In this document: positions 7,386-16,409 of the stretch, piece by piece
Position numbering within the stretch: position 1 is the first letter of the stretch
How the letters are laid out: the number at the start of each line of letters is the position of its first letter
Origin: Streptomyces albiflavescens
GTDB lineage: Bacteria; Actinomycetota; Actinomycetes; Streptomycetales; Streptomycetaceae
DNA: 64,000 nucleotides
Assembly: GCF_014645835.1 (NCBI RefSeq)
Contig: NZ_BMMM01000003.1
Span: forward strand, 1 to 64,000
Reading direction: 5' to 3'
Program-made: the position numbers and the translations under genes
Notes under the pieces: generated by a model
The model's database searches: none
Seen by the model: only the letters and a program-made list of their open reading frames with translations
Told to the model about the DNA's origin: nothing

Positions 7386-8843
7386 TCAGTCGAGCGAGAC
7401 GACGACGGACTTGACCTTGGTGTAGGCGGCGAGCGCCTCGGGCCCGTACTCCCGGCCGAACCCGGAGTCCTTGACCCCGCCGAAGGGAACCGCGGGGTCG
7501 AGCATCGCCCAGTCGTTGATCCAGACGATGCCCGCCTGGAGCCGGTCGGCGACGCGGTGCGCCCGGGTCAGGTCGGTGGTCTGGATGCCCGAAGCCAGGC
7601 CGTACGGCGTGGAGTTGGCGAGTTCGACGGCCTCGTCCTCGGAGTCGAAGGCCTGCACGGTGAGGACCGGTCCGAAGATCTCCTCCTGGACGACGCGGGA
7701 GTCGGCCGCGAGGTCGGCGATCACGGTGGGCTTGAAGTAGTAGCCGCCGTTCAGGTCGAGGCGCTCACCGCCGCAGACGATGCGGCCGCCCTCCTTGCGG
7801 GCCAGGGCGACGTACTCCTCGACCTTCTTCAGGTGCTTGTCCCCCGCCATCGGGCCGACGACCGTGGCCGCGTCCCGGGGGTCACCGACCGGCACTCCGG
7901 GGACGGCGTCGGCGAGGATGCCCAGCAGGGTGCCGTACACGGAGCGTTCCACCAGCAGGCGCGGCCCGCCCATGCAGAACTGCCCGGTGTTGAAGACGAA
8001 GCCCTTGATGACCGCACCGACCGCCTTCTCCAGGTCGGCGTCCGCGAAGACGAGATGGGCCGCGTTGCCGCCCAGTTCCATGGTGACGGGCTTGAGGGCC
8101 TCACCGGCGACGCTCGCGGCATGCCGGCCGACGGCGGTGGACCCGGTGAAGGCGACCTTGTCGATGCCGGGGTTGCGCAGCAGCGCCTCGCCCGCGACCG
8201 GGCCACTGCCGGTGACGACGTTCACGACGCCGTGCGGGACACCCGCCTCCTGGAGCAGCCGGGCCATGTACAGGGCGCTGAGCGGGGTCTCGTCGGCGGG
8301 CTTGTGCACCACGGCGTTGCCGGCCGCGAGCGCCGGGGCGAGCTTCGAACTGGACAGGATCAGCGGGAAGTTGAAGGGGGTGATCGCGGCGACCACGCCG
8401 AGCGGTCCGCGGCGCGTGTACGCGAAGGCGTTGAGCGGGGTGTCGCGAGTGGCGCCGTCGAGGGTCTGGGCGAGCGCGGCGCAGTACTCGTACTCGTCGG
8501 CGGCGGTGAGCACGTCGACGGGGCGGCAGAGGGAAAGGGGCTTGCCGACGTCGAGGCTCTCCAGTGCCGCGAGTTCGTCGGCGTTCGCGCGGATCAGCTC
8601 GGAGACGCGGTGCAACACCCGGCCGCGCTCACGGCCGCTCATCGCGGCCCACGGGCCGTGGTCGAAGGACTCGCGTGCGGCGCGTACGGCCGCGTCGACA
8701 TCGGCTGCGCCCGCCTCCGCGACGGTGGTGACCACCTGACCCGTGGACGGATCGATCACGTCCGTACGCGCTCCGTCGGCCGCCTCGCGCCACTGCCCGC
8801 CGATGAACAACTGCCCGGGCCCACTCTCGATGGTGGTCGTCAT
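7386..8843 (-). CDS. NAD-dependent aldehyde dehydrogenase
   Basis: A 485-residue enzyme, full length for the ALDH superfamily. Visible landmarks are ITPFNFPLILSSSKLAPALAAG, KVAFTGSTAVG (nucleotide-binding turn), MELGGN (general-base Glu), FNTGQFCMGG (catalytic Cys) and EEIFGPVL. It resembles betaine/benzaldehyde dehydrogenases. The ATG at 8843 is chosen because GAGGAG lies 5 nt upstream; an in-frame GTG two codons earlier overlaps that site. It is first gene of a two-gene operon with the alcohol dehydrogenase and divergent from a MarR gene. Two operator-like palindromes lie in the shared promoter region. Confidence 0.93.
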   Translation of the reverse strand: MTTTIESGPGQLFIGGQWREAADGARTDVIDPSTGQVVTTVAEAGAADVDAAVRAARESFDHGPWAAMSGRERGRVLHRVSELIRANADELAALESLDVGKPLSLCRPVDVLTAADEYEYCAALAQTLDGATRDTPLNAFAYTRRGPLGVVAAITPFNFPLILSSSKLAPALAAGNAVVHKPADETPLSALYMARLLQEAGVPHGVVNVVTGSGPVAGEALLRNPGIDKVAFTGSTAVGRHAASVAGEALKPVTMELGGNAAHLVFADADLEKAVGAVIKGFVFNTGQFCMGGPRLLVERSVYGTLLGILADAVPGVPVGDPRDAATVVGPMAGDKHLKKVEEYVALARKEGGRIVCGGERLDLNGGYYFKPTVIADLAADSRVVQEEIFGPVLTVQAFDSEDEAVELANSTPYGLASGIQTTDLTRAHRVADRLQAGIVWINDWAMLDPAVPFGGVKDSGFGREYGPEALAAYTKVKSVVVSLD

Positions 8844-8874
8844 TGCCACTCCTCAGCCTTGATCGCCAAGATTT

Positions 8875-8927
8875 CAACCAACAGGAATCCTGTTGGTTGG
8901 CAGTCTCGGTACGGACAGGTTTCCTGT
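8875..8927. promoter_or_regulatory. Two MarR-type operators in the divergent promoter
   Basis: A perfect 25-bp palindrome at 8875-8899 has halves CAACCAACAGGA and TCCTGTTGGTTG around one A. A second, shorter palindrome at 8915-8927 reads ACAGGTTTCCTGT. Both contain ACAGG-N3-CCTGT, centred 34 bp apart. They lie between the aldehyde dehydrogenase and the marR gene, so autoregulation and repression of the dehydrogenase operon are likely. Confidence 0.8.
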
Positions 8928-8947
8928 CAATGCCCTAGGCTGAACCC

Positions 8948-9385
8948 ATGGTCGGCACCCAGGCAACCAAGGCACCCCCGTCACTGCTCTACATGGTCAA
9001 GCAGGTGGAACTCGTCGTGCGCTCACGCCTCGACGAGCTGGTGAAACCGGCTGGAATCACCGCATTGCAATACACCTCGCTGACCGTGCTGGAGCGGCAC
9101 GACGGTCTTTCGGCGGCCCAGCTGGCGCGCGACTCGTTCGTGACGGCGCAGTCCATGGCCGATCTGGTGCGCTCACTGGAGAGTCGTGGACTGGTGCGCC
9201 GCGAGCGCAATCCGCGCAACCGGCGCGAGCTGCTGATCCTGCTGACCGACGAGGGACGCGAACTGCTGGCGCGGTTCGCGGGAGCCGTACGGGAGCTGGA
9301 GGAGCGCATGGTCCGGGACCTCACGTCGCACCAGACCGATCAGTTCCGTCAGGCGCTGTCCAAGGCGTGGCACGCACTGTCGTGA
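8948..9385 (+). CDS. MarR family transcriptional regulator
   Basis: A 145-residue winged-helix regulator. The recognition region is LSAAQLARDSFVTAQSMADLVRSLESRGLVRRE, followed by the wing RNPRNRRELLILLTDEG, the standard MarR pattern (residues 55-105). Helices at both ends would form the dimer interface. It is divergent from the aldehyde/alcohol dehydrogenase operon, and the gap holds two ACAGG-N3-CCTGT palindromes. A phenolic acid or aromatic aldehyde ligand is a reasonable guess from the neighbouring enzymes but is not shown by the sequence. Confidence 0.92.
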   Translation: MVGTQATKAPPSLLYMVKQVELVVRSRLDELVKPAGITALQYTSLTVLERHDGLSAAQLARDSFVTAQSMADLVRSLESRGLVRRERNPRNRRELLILLTDEGRELLARFAGAVRELEERMVRDLTSHQTDQFRQALSKAWHALS

Positions 9386-9640
9386 CGCGGGCACCCGGCC
9401 CCGCGGCACCGTGGCAGACCCCCATCGGGACGACTCGCCGCGCAAATCGAAGACATATGTCAATCGAACATGCTGGAATTCACTCCATCGAGGGTAACTT
9501 GCAGAGCAGCGAACGGTTTTGCAACCACGGGTGCCCTGTTGGCGTGTCTACGCTCGCTTGACGCCGTCGCCCTGGCCCCCGGTGACCCTGGCCCCTGCCC
9601 TCGCGAGGCAGGTCAGCTGCCGGTTGGAGGTGATGACTTC

Positions 9641-10021
9641 GTGGCGCACGATCCCGCACCGCCCACCAGGCATCTGCGCATCCACCAGGACCGCGGTCAC
9701 CTGGTGCTGGAGTTCCACGGGGAGATCGACATCCTCGCGGCCATGGAGATCACCCCGATCCTGGACTCCGCGACCGGGGGCCCGGCACCGCAGGTCGTGA
9801 TCGACCTGCGGCCCGCCGACTTCTTCGACTGCTCGGGCCTGCGCCTGCTCTACCGGGCCAGGCGCCGTGTCCTCGCCCGGGACGGACGGCTGCACCTCGT
9901 CTGCACCCAGCCGCTGACCCTGCGCATCCTCCGGGTAACGGGCCTCGCGCGCCTGTTGCCGCCTTCCTCGTCGCTGGACGAGGCGCTGGCCCGGCCCGAG
10001 GCCACATCGGGTTCCGTGTGA
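9641..10021 (+). CDS. STAS-domain protein, anti-sigma factor antagonist type
   Basis: A 126-residue single STAS domain. The core is HLVLEFHGEIDILAAMEITP, then VVIDLRPADFFDCSGLRLLYRARRRV, where the Ser of DCSG is at the position phosphorylated in SpoIIAA/RsbV proteins. It would bind and sequester an anti-sigma kinase when unphosphorylated. The GTG at 9641 is chosen because GGTTGGAGG lies about 10 nt upstream and it begins directly before the domain; the frame stays open upstream to 9470 without domain content. No kinase partner lies nearby, and it converges on the EF-Tu gene with a 21-bp gap. Confidence 0.8.
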   Translation: MAHDPAPPTRHLRIHQDRGHLVLEFHGEIDILAAMEITPILDSATGGPAPQVVIDLRPADFFDCSGLRLLYRARRRVLARDGRLHLVCTQPLTLRILRVTGLARLLPPSSSLDEALARPEATSGSV

Positions 10022-10042
10022 CCGCTTCCGGCCCACCGCCGA

Positions 10043-11236
10043 CTACTTCCGGATCTTTGTGACCTGCCCGGCCCCGACCGTCCTGCCGCCCTCTCGGATG
10101 GCGAACTTCAGCCCCTCCTCCATGGCGATGGGCTGGATCAACTGCACCTGCATGGTGGTGTTGTCGCCCGGCATGACCATGTCCGTGCCCTTGGGGAGGG
10201 TCACCACTCCGGTCACGTCCGTCGTACGGAAGTAGAACTGCGGCCGGTAGTTGTCGAAGAACGGCGTGTGCCGGCCGCCCTCGTCCTTGGACAGGATGTA
10301 CGCGCGTGCCTCGAACTCCGTGTGCGGGGTGACCGAGCCCGGCTTGATGACGACTTGCCCGCGTTCCACGTCCTCGCGCTTCACGCCCCGCAGCAGCAGT
10401 CCGACGTTCTCCCCCGCCCGGCCCTCGTCGAGGAGTTTGCGGAACATCTCGACACCGGTGACGGTGGTCTTCGTCTTCTGCTCGTGGATGCCGATGATCT
10501 CGACCTCGCTGTTGATCTTCAGCACACCGCGCTCGATGCGGCCGGTGACGACCGTGCCGCGGCCCGTGATGGTGAAGACGTCCTCGACGGGCATCAGGAA
10601 CGGCCGGTCGACATCGCGTACCGGCTCGGGCACGAACTCGTCGATCGCCGCGAGGAGTTCGAGGATGGACGCACTCCACTTCGGGTCGCCTTCGAGAGCC
10701 TTGAGCGCGGAGACCTGAACGACCGGGACGTCGTCGCCCGGGAACTCGTACTCGGTGAGCAGCTCGCGCACTTCGAGCTCGACGAGTTCCAGGATCTCCT
10801 CGTCGTCCACCATGTCGGTCTTGTTCAGCGCGACCACGATGTACGGGACGCCGACCTGGCGTGCCAGCAGGACGTGTTCCTTGGTCTGCGGCATCGGCCC
10901 GTCGGTCGCCGCGACGACCAGGATCGCGCCGTCCATCTGCGCGGCGCCCGTGATCATGTTCTTGATGTAGTCCGCGTGCCCCGGGCAGTCGACGTGGGCG
11001 TAGTGCCGGTTCTCCGTCTGGTACTCGACATGGGCGATCGAGATCGTGATACCGCGCTGGCGTTCCTCGGGAGCCTTGTCGATCTGGTCGAACGGCGTGT
11101 AGGGGTTCAGGTCGGGGAACTGATCGTGCAACACCTTGGTCATGGCCGCGGTCAGCGTCGTCTTACCGTGGTCGATGTGACCGATGGTGCCGATGTTGAC
11201 GTGCGGCTTGGTCCGCTGGAATTTCGCCTTCGCCAC
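10043..11236 (-). CDS. tuf: Elongation factor Tu paralogue (EF-Tu3 type)
   Basis: A 397-residue translational GTPase that would carry aminoacyl-tRNA to the ribosome. G1 is [10 protein letters not shown], the switch region has [13 protein letters not shown]3 is [12 protein letters not shown] and G4 is NKTD. Domains II and III are complete, ending [11 protein letters not shown]. The GTG start follows CAGGAGGG. It lies alone, outside any str operon with rpsL/rpsG/fusA, and next to a PRPP synthetase paralogue. That is the pattern of the extra, divergent tuf gene known in some streptomycetes, so I read it as an accessory copy made under special conditions. Confidence 0.93.
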   Translation of the reverse strand: MAKAKFQRTKPHVNIGTIGHIDHGKTTLTAAMTKVLHDQFPDLNPYTPFDQIDKAPEERQRGITISIAHVEYQTENRHYAHVDCPGHADYIKNMITGAAQMDGAILVVAATDGPMPQTKEHVLLARQVGVPYIVVALNKTDMVDDEEILELVELEVRELLTEYEFPGDDVPVVQVSALKALEGDPKWSASILELLAAIDEFVPEPVRDVDRPFLMPVEDVFTITGRGTVVTGRIERGVLKINSEVEIIGIHEQKTKTTVTGVEMFRKLLDEGRAGENVGLLLRGVKREDVERGQVVIKPGSVTPHTEFEARAYILSKDEGGRHTPFFDNYRPQFYFRTTDVTGVVTLPKGTDMVMPGDNTTMQVQLIQPIAMEEGLKFAIREGGRTVGAGQVTKIRK

Positions 11237-11332
11237 TGCAAGCCCTCCTGATCACCTGGGTGACGCCGAGCGTTGCTTCGCGGCTTTCCGGCCGACGCCG
11301 CACCGCCTACCCGGTGAGCGCCGCGCCGCCTC

Positions 11333-11354
11333 CCTGCCCGCGTCAACGGGCAGG
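11333..11354 (-). terminator. Hairpin after the PRPP synthetase gene
   Basis: CCTGCCCG-CGTCAA-CGGGCAGG forms a perfect 8-bp GC stem with a 6-nt loop between prs and tuf. It lacks a U-tract, as is common in Streptomyces. It may end or attenuate prs transcription before tuf. Confidence 0.5.
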
Positions 11355-11373
11355 AAGTTCCGCTCCTTCCTGT

Positions 11374-12327
11374 CTATTCGCTCTGAGGCGCGTCGAACAG
11401 GGCGCTGACGGACTCGCCGTTGTGAATGCGCCGCACCGCCTCGGCGAGCGCCGGGGCGATGGACAGGATGCGCAGCTTCTCCGTGTGCTCCTCGACCGGG
11501 ACCGGCACGGTATTCGTGCACACGATCTCCAGGACGTCCGGCTGCTCGGTGAGCCGCTTGAGCGCACCGGCGGCGAACAGGCCGTGGGTGCAGGCGACCC
11601 GGATCGACCGCGGCCCCAACTCCCGCAGCCGCTCAAGGAGTTCGAGGACCGTGCTGCCCTTGGCGATCTCGTCGTCCAGCACGATGACATCGCGCCCGGT
11701 GACGTCGCCGATGACGGCGCTGATGCTCACCCGGTCGTCCGCGAACCGCTGCTTGGCACCGGCGGCCACCTGGGCCCCGATCAGCCGCGCGAACGCCGCC
11801 GCCTCCTTGGCGTTGCCCAGGTCCGGCGACACCACCGTGGTGCGCGAGAGGTCGTACTGGCGGAAGTGCGCCGCCAGCTCCCGCAGCGCGTGCAGATGGT
11901 CGACCGGTACGGAGAAGAAGCCGTGCACCTGCGGGGAGTGCAGCGTCATCGCGAGCACCCGGCTCGCTCCGGCCGCCACCAGCAGGTCCGCGACCAGCCG
12001 CCCGCCGAGCGAGATCCGCGGCATGTCCTTCTTGTCCGAGCGGGCGTACGAGTAGTGCGGCATGACCACGGTGATCCGCCCGGCGGACGCGCCGCGCGCC
12101 GCGTCGCACATCATCAGCAGCTCGACAAGGTGCTCCTGCACCGGCGTGACCAGCGGCTGAATAACGAAGACATCGCGCTCGCGGCAATTGGCCTGGAGCT
12201 GCACCTCCAGGCAGTCGTTGGCGAACCGGCTGACGCGGGTCGGGCTGAGGGGCACACCGAGATGCGCGCAGACCTCGGCCGCCAGCTCGGGATGGGCACT
12301 ACCGCTGAACACGGCGATGTCACGCAC
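11374..12327 (-). CDS. prs: Ribose-phosphate pyrophosphokinase paralogue
   Basis: A 317-residue PRPP synthetase, which makes PRPP from ribose 5-phosphate and ATP. Recognisable parts are RDIAVFSGSAHPELA at the N-terminus, CRERDVFVIQPL, the flexible-loop region PHYSYARSDKKDMPRISLGGRLVADLL and the PRPP-binding VIVLDDEIAKGST. That last loop differs from the usual DDM.DTGGT of housekeeping enzymes, which points to a specialised paralogue. The GTG at 12327 is preferred because GAGGAG stands 5 nt upstream; ATG 12342 is the alternative. It precedes the tuf paralogue and is divergent from the ribosomal protection gene. Confidence 0.88.
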   Translation of the reverse strand: MRDIAVFSGSAHPELAAEVCAHLGVPLSPTRVSRFANDCLEVQLQANCRERDVFVIQPLVTPVQEHLVELLMMCDAARGASAGRITVVMPHYSYARSDKKDMPRISLGGRLVADLLVAAGASRVLAMTLHSPQVHGFFSVPVDHLHALRELAAHFRQYDLSRTTVVSPDLGNAKEAAAFARLIGAQVAAGAKQRFADDRVSISAVIGDVTGRDVIVLDDEIAKGSTVLELLERLRELGPRSIRVACTHGLFAAGALKRLTEQPDVLEIVCTNTVPVPVEEHTEKLRILSIAPALAEAVRRIHNGESVSALFDAPQSE

Positions 12328-12578
12328 GACCGCTCCTCGCATGATCGAAACCGGGTCGCGTCGCCGGTTGGCATGATCGACCCGGGGTGCGTGCCTCATG
12401 CTACTGGGCACCTTCCGGCCACTCGACCGGGGGGAAATCCGGTTGCGGGCGGCCACCCCGACCACGCCATCATGACGGTGCCAGTGCCCCCCTCGAACTC
12501 AGGAGAACGGAATGCGCCGATTCCTCGGAACTTCCCAGCGCCCCCACCGGACGACTGTTCTCGAGGACTCGACCACGC

Positions 12579-14465
12579 ATGCACACCCTGAACATCGGAA
12601 TTCTGGCCCACGTCGACGCGGGTAAGACCAGCCTCACCGAGCGGCTGCTGTTCGACGGCGGCGCCATCGACCGGCTCGGCAGCGTCGACGCCGGAGACAC
12701 CCGTACGGACGACGGGGACATCGAGCGGCAGCGCGGCATCACCATCCGCTCGGCCGTCGCCGCCTTCACGGTCCGTGACGCCTTCGGCCTCGGGGACGTA
12801 CAGATCAACCTCATCGACACCCCCGGACACTGCGACTTCATCGCCGAGGTCGAGCGCGCCCTGGAGGTCCTGGACGGCGTGGTGCTGGTGCTCTCCGCCG
12901 TCGAGGGCGTCCAGGCTCAGACGCGCGTCCTGATGAAGACCCTGCGGCGGCTCGGCCTGCCCACCCTCGTCTTCGTCAACAAGATCGACCGAGCGGGCGC
13001 ACGCGAGAAGGGGCTCCTCGACGACATCCGGCGCCGTCTCACGCCGTACGTCGTCCCCCTCGCGCGCGTGACGGAGATCGGCACCGCGTCCGCCCGTACG
13101 CTGCCGCGCCCGCTCGACGACCGCGCGGCCGGCACGCTCGCCGAGGTCGACTCCGGCATCCTGGCCGCGCTCGTGGACGGCCCGCCGCCCACGCCGGACG
13201 AGCTGTGGGCAGCGCTGGCCGCGCACACCGCCGACGGCTCGGTCCATCCGGTCCTCTTCGGCTCGGCACTCGGCGGACAGGGCGTGGCCGAACTGGTCGA
13301 GGCAGTGGTCCGGCTGATTCCCCGCCCGAGCGTCCCCCGCTCCGGTGAACCACGCGGCACGGTCTTCGCCGTACGGCCCGGACCCGGCGGCGAGCGCACG
13401 GCCTATGTCCGTTTGTACGAAGGTGAGGTGAGGCGCCGCGAACGGCTCACGTTCCTGCGCCGCGAGGCCGACGGGCGGACCACGCGGGTGCCCGGCAGGG
13501 CGCTCGTACTGGAGGTGGTCGGGCAGCCCGGGGCCACCTCCCTCACCCCGGGGAACATCGCCGCGCTCCGCGGCGTCGGTGGCGTCCGCGTCGGCGACCG
13601 GCTCGGCGAAGTCACCGACCGCGCACCTCAGTTCGCGATCCCGACACTGGAGACGCTGGTACGGGCCAAGCACCCGGTCCAGGCCGCCCCGCTGCGCTCC
13701 GCCCTTCTCGCACTGGCCGACCAGGACCCGCTGATGCACGTCAGGCCCGCCGCGTCCGGCAGCACCGCGCTGCTGCTCTACGGCGAGGTCCAGAAGGAGG
13801 TCCTCGCGGCCACGCTCGTCCAGGACTTCGGTATCGAGGCCGACTTCGAGCCGAGCCGCGTGCGGTTCCTGGAACGGCCGGACGGCACGGGTGAGGCGTA
13901 CGAGGAGATCCAGCGCCACGGGCACACCGGGTTCTGGGCGACGGTCGGGCTGCGTATCGAGCCGGGACCGCGCGACTCCGGCGGTGTCTTCAGCTACGAG
14001 ACCGAACTCGGCGCCCTGCCACGGGCATTCCACCAGGCGATCGAGGACACGGTCCACGCGACCCTGCTCACCGGTCCGCAGGGATGGCCGGTGACGGACT
14101 ACCAAGTCACCCTCATCCGCTCCGGATTCTCCGCACCGCTCAGCACGGCCGCCGACTTCCGCGGACTCACCCCGGTCGTGCTGCGCCGCGCCCTCGAGCG
14201 GGCGGGGACACAGGTGTACGAGCCGTATCACGCGTTCGAGGTGGAGCTCCCGCTCGACACGCTGGCCTCCGTGACAGCTCAGCTCGCCTCCTGTGGAGCA
14301 GAGTTCAAGGAGACGACCGGAGGGCGCAGCGCATGGCTGGTCACCGGTGAGCTGCCGGCCCGACGGGTGCGGGACATCGAGCTGCGGCTGCCGGGTCTGA
14401 CGCGCGGAGAGGGGGTGTGGTGGTCGTGCGCGTCGGGCGACCGTCCCCTTCGGGCCCTGCGCTGA
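12579..14465 (+). CDS. TetM/OtrA-type ribosomal protection GTPase
   Basis: A 628-residue EF-G-like GTPase. G1 is AHVDAGKTSLTERLL, the switch is RQRGITIRSAV, G3 is DTPGHCDF and G4 is NKIDRAGA. It has the domain order of ribosomal protection proteins, with an EF-G domain IV-like and C-terminal section (GQHGH-like FWATVGLRIEPG and TYxVTL-like region). The lengths of OtrA and TetM are close. Such proteins displace tetracyclines from the ribosome. In producers and many soil streptomycetes, relatives act as self-protection or accessory factors. It is divergent from prs across 251 bp. Actual resistance is an inference. Confidence 0.85.
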   Translation: MHTLNIGILAHVDAGKTSLTERLLFDGGAIDRLGSVDAGDTRTDDGDIERQRGITIRSAVAAFTVRDAFGLGDVQINLIDTPGHCDFIAEVERALEVLDGVVLVLSAVEGVQAQTRVLMKTLRRLGLPTLVFVNKIDRAGAREKGLLDDIRRRLTPYVVPLARVTEIGTASARTLPRPLDDRAAGTLAEVDSGILAALVDGPPPTPDELWAALAAHTADGSVHPVLFGSALGGQGVAELVEAVVRLIPRPSVPRSGEPRGTVFAVRPGPGGERTAYVRLYEGEVRRRERLTFLRREADGRTTRVPGRALVLEVVGQPGATSLTPGNIAALRGVGGVRVGDRLGEVTDRAPQFAIPTLETLVRAKHPVQAAPLRSALLALADQDPLMHVRPAASGSTALLLYGEVQKEVLAATLVQDFGIEADFEPSRVRFLERPDGTGEAYEEIQRHGHTGFWATVGLRIEPGPRDSGGVFSYETELGALPRAFHQAIEDTVHATLLTGPQGWPVTDYQVTLIRSGFSAPLSTAADFRGLTPVVLRRALERAGTQVYEPYHAFEVELPLDTLASVTAQLASCGAEFKETTGGRSAWLVTGELPARRVRDIELRLPGLTRGEGVWWSCASGDRPLRALR

Positions 14466-14665
14466 GGGCCTGCGTCGACGTCGGTGGATCGTCCAGCAGA
14501 TGCGGTACGGCGAGCAGACGCCGTGCGCCCCCGGCGTACGGCGAACTGAGGTCGGAGCGGGGGTCATCGGTACCCGACTTGCCCACTCGTACCTCGATCG
14601 AGCAACAAAGCTGCCTGTCAAGCGACTTGGAGGGTACTCGGTCGGTTGAAAGGAGGATCGTCGAC

Positions 14666-15316
14666 ATGACGACGTCCATCAAGCGCCTGCCCGGCTGGGC
14701 GAAGGTGGTCAGCGCCTTCGTGCTGGTACTCGTGGTGCTCTTCGCCGGACTGCGGCTCGCCCTTTTGCCGGGGCTGCGCGATGTGTTCGGCACCGAGACG
14801 CACGACCGGTCGGGCCCCGCCCTCCTCAAGTCGATCCAGGACATCAGCCGTTACGACGCCGCGTCGGGCAACTTCCAGGTGGTCGTGGACCTGGAGAAGG
14901 ACGCCAAGTATCTGCCCGACGCCCTCCGCGGCACCCGCACGCTGTACGTGGGGGCCGGGACTGTCGACGCGTATGTCGACCTCGGCACACTGGGCGAGAA
15001 GGACGTGACGGTCAACGGCGACCGTACGTCCGCCACGCTCCGGCTGCCGCACGCGGCGCTGGGCAAACCCGCGCTCGACCCCGACCACTCCTACGCCGTC
15101 TCCAAACAGCGCGGTCTCCTCGATCGGATCGGCGACATCTTCTCCGACAACCCGAACGACGAGCGGGCCGTCCAGAAGCTCGCGGCCAAGCACATCGGCG
15201 ACGCTGCGAAGGACAGCCGCCTCACCTCACGCGCCGAGGCGAACACCACCGGCATGCTGGAAGGCCTGCTTCGCTCCCTGGGCTTCACGGACGTGACGGT
15301 CACCTACGGCGCCTGA
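14666..15316 (+). CDS. DUF4230 membrane-anchored protein
   Basis: A 216-residue protein with one N-terminal membrane segment (residues about 12-35, WAKVVSAFVLVLVVLFAGLRLALL) and an external DUF4230 domain. The domain holds LLKSIQDISRYDAASGNFQVVVDLEKDA and the aspartate-rich strand TVDAYVDLGTL. The C-terminal half ends in a helix and MLEGLLRSLGFTDVTVTY. No biochemical role is known for the family. The ATG is well placed after AGGAGG at 14651. It stands alone downstream of the GTPase gene with a 200-bp gap, so it is probably transcribed separately. Confidence 0.85.
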   Translation: MTTSIKRLPGWAKVVSAFVLVLVVLFAGLRLALLPGLRDVFGTETHDRSGPALLKSIQDISRYDAASGNFQVVVDLEKDAKYLPDALRGTRTLYVGAGTVDAYVDLGTLGEKDVTVNGDRTSATLRLPHAALGKPALDPDHSYAVSKQRGLLDRIGDIFSDNPNDERAVQKLAAKHIGDAAKDSRLTSRAEANTTGMLEGLLRSLGFTDVTVTYGA

Positions 15317-15388
15317 GCGGCCGAGGTCGACGTGACCGCCGGATGGCAGACACATCGCGTCCCCTCGGGCGGAACCGCACCGGACCGA

Positions 15389-15464
15389 CGGTTCGGCGCC
15401 GGCCCAGCGGTTCGGCGTCGGCCCAGCGGTTCGGCGCCGGCCCAGCGGTTCGGCGTCGGCAGAC
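15389..15464. repeat. Four tandem copies of a 19-bp unit
   Basis: The unit CGGTTCGGCG(C/T)CGGCCCAG repeats at 15389, 15408, 15427 and 15446, with C and T alternating at position 11 and the last copy decayed at its 3' end. The period is not a multiple of three and it lies between convergent genes, so it is non-coding. Confidence 0.8.
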
Positions 15465-15482
15465 CCGACGGTCATGTCGCCA

Positions 15483-16196
15483 TCAGCCCCTCGCCCCACC
15501 CGCCTTGCCGCTGAACGCCTCCTTCCGGATGAGGTCGAAGAAGCTCGGCGTCGCCTCCGTCGTGCGCACGTCGACATAAGCGCGCAGATGCGGCCCCTCC
15601 ACCGCCTGCCGCAGCAACTCGTGGGCGAGATCCGCCCGCGCGGTGTACCGGCCCGGCAGGCGCGACAGGCCGATCTCGTAATCGCTCACCGCCCCCGCGT
15701 CGAACAAGCCGCCCGGGCGGACGACCGTCCAGTCGAGGTCGGTCGTGCAGACGATCTCCTCCATACGCCGCATGTCCTCGTACACGGTGCGGCCCATGAA
15801 CCGCACTACAGCCGGCTCGAGCACCTTCCGGAACAGCAGCCGCTCGCCGGGCGCCGGTGTCCCGAAGAGAACCGTGGAGGTCACGGCGACGAGGCGTCGT
15901 ACGCCGTGCTTGGTCATGGCCTGCGTGACGTGGGTGATTCCCGTGGAGTACACGCTGACCGGATCGCGGCTGTAGGGCACGCCGAGTGCCGAGATCACGG
16001 CGTCCTGACCGGCCACGGCTCGTTCCACCGCGTCGGGGTCGTACACGTCCGCCTCGACCACCCGCACCCGAGACCCCCTCAGCGGATAGTTCTCGGGCCG
16101 GCGTGTGACGGCGGCGACCGTGTGACCCGCCGCGCTCGCCTGCTCGACGACCAGGCGCCCGGTCGGCCCGTTCGCTCCGAAGACGACGATGTTCAT
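15483..16196 (-). CDS. NAD(P)H-binding oxidoreductase (NmrA/atypical SDR)
   Basis: A 237-residue atypical SDR. It begins MNIVVFGANGPTGRLVVEQA, the GxxGxxG dinucleotide loop, then VRVVEADVYDPDAVERAVAGQDAVISALG, which is the usual second and third strand of NmrA/HSCARG-like sensors and flavin-reductase-like proteins. A central DLDWTVVRPGGLFD is also typical. No YxxxK catalytic pair is obvious, so it may be a redox sensor or a reductase of unknown substrate. The ATG at 16196 is preceded by GGGAGATACCCC. Convergent with the DUF4230 gene, separated by the 19-bp tandem repeats. Confidence 0.85.
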   Translation of the reverse strand: MNIVVFGANGPTGRLVVEQASAAGHTVAAVTRRPENYPLRGSRVRVVEADVYDPDAVERAVAGQDAVISALGVPYSRDPVSVYSTGITHVTQAMTKHGVRRLVAVTSTVLFGTPAPGERLLFRKVLEPAVVRFMGRTVYEDMRRMEEIVCTTDLDWTVVRPGGLFDAGAVSDYEIGLSRLPGRYTARADLAHELLRQAVEGPHLRAYVDVRTTEATPSFFDLIRKEAFSGKAGGARG

Positions 16197-16318
16197 GGGG
16201 TATCTCCCTCTGGCTCCGACGGTTTTCGCGAACAAGAGGGCGGGGTGGCCGGAAGTGTGACGCCACAGAGAGCCTCTGAGACGCGGCCCACATTCTCCGG
16301 AGGTGTTCGACCGCGCCC

Positions 16319-16350
16319 GGACACGGGTTCCGGTCGGACACGGGTTCCGG
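16319..16350. repeat. Two direct 15-bp repeats at 17-bp spacing
   Basis: GGACACGGGTTCCGG occurs at 16319 and 16336, followed by two GGTCCGTTC-like words. They lie in the 213-bp gap between the antiporter operon end and the oxidoreductase start, so they could be part of the latter's promoter. Nothing else recognisable is in the gap. Confidence 0.55.
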
Positions 16351-16409
16351 GTGGGTCCGTTCGCCGGGTCGGTCCGTTCCTCGGGTGAACGGCGCGCGGG
16401 GCGCCCCGC

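Noticed and set aside
9470..9640. N-terminal extension of the STAS gene and a SigB promoter at GGGTAA (9493)
   Set aside because: The extension has no domain content and no ribosome site, and no GTTT-like -35 stands at the right distance.
12396..14621. A 741-codon open frame on the minus strand
   Set aside because: Mirror of the ribosomal protection gene; composition Arg/Gly/Asp-rich without family features.
15389..15464. CRISPR array
   Set aside because: Units are directly adjacent 19-mers with no spacers and no cas genes nearby.
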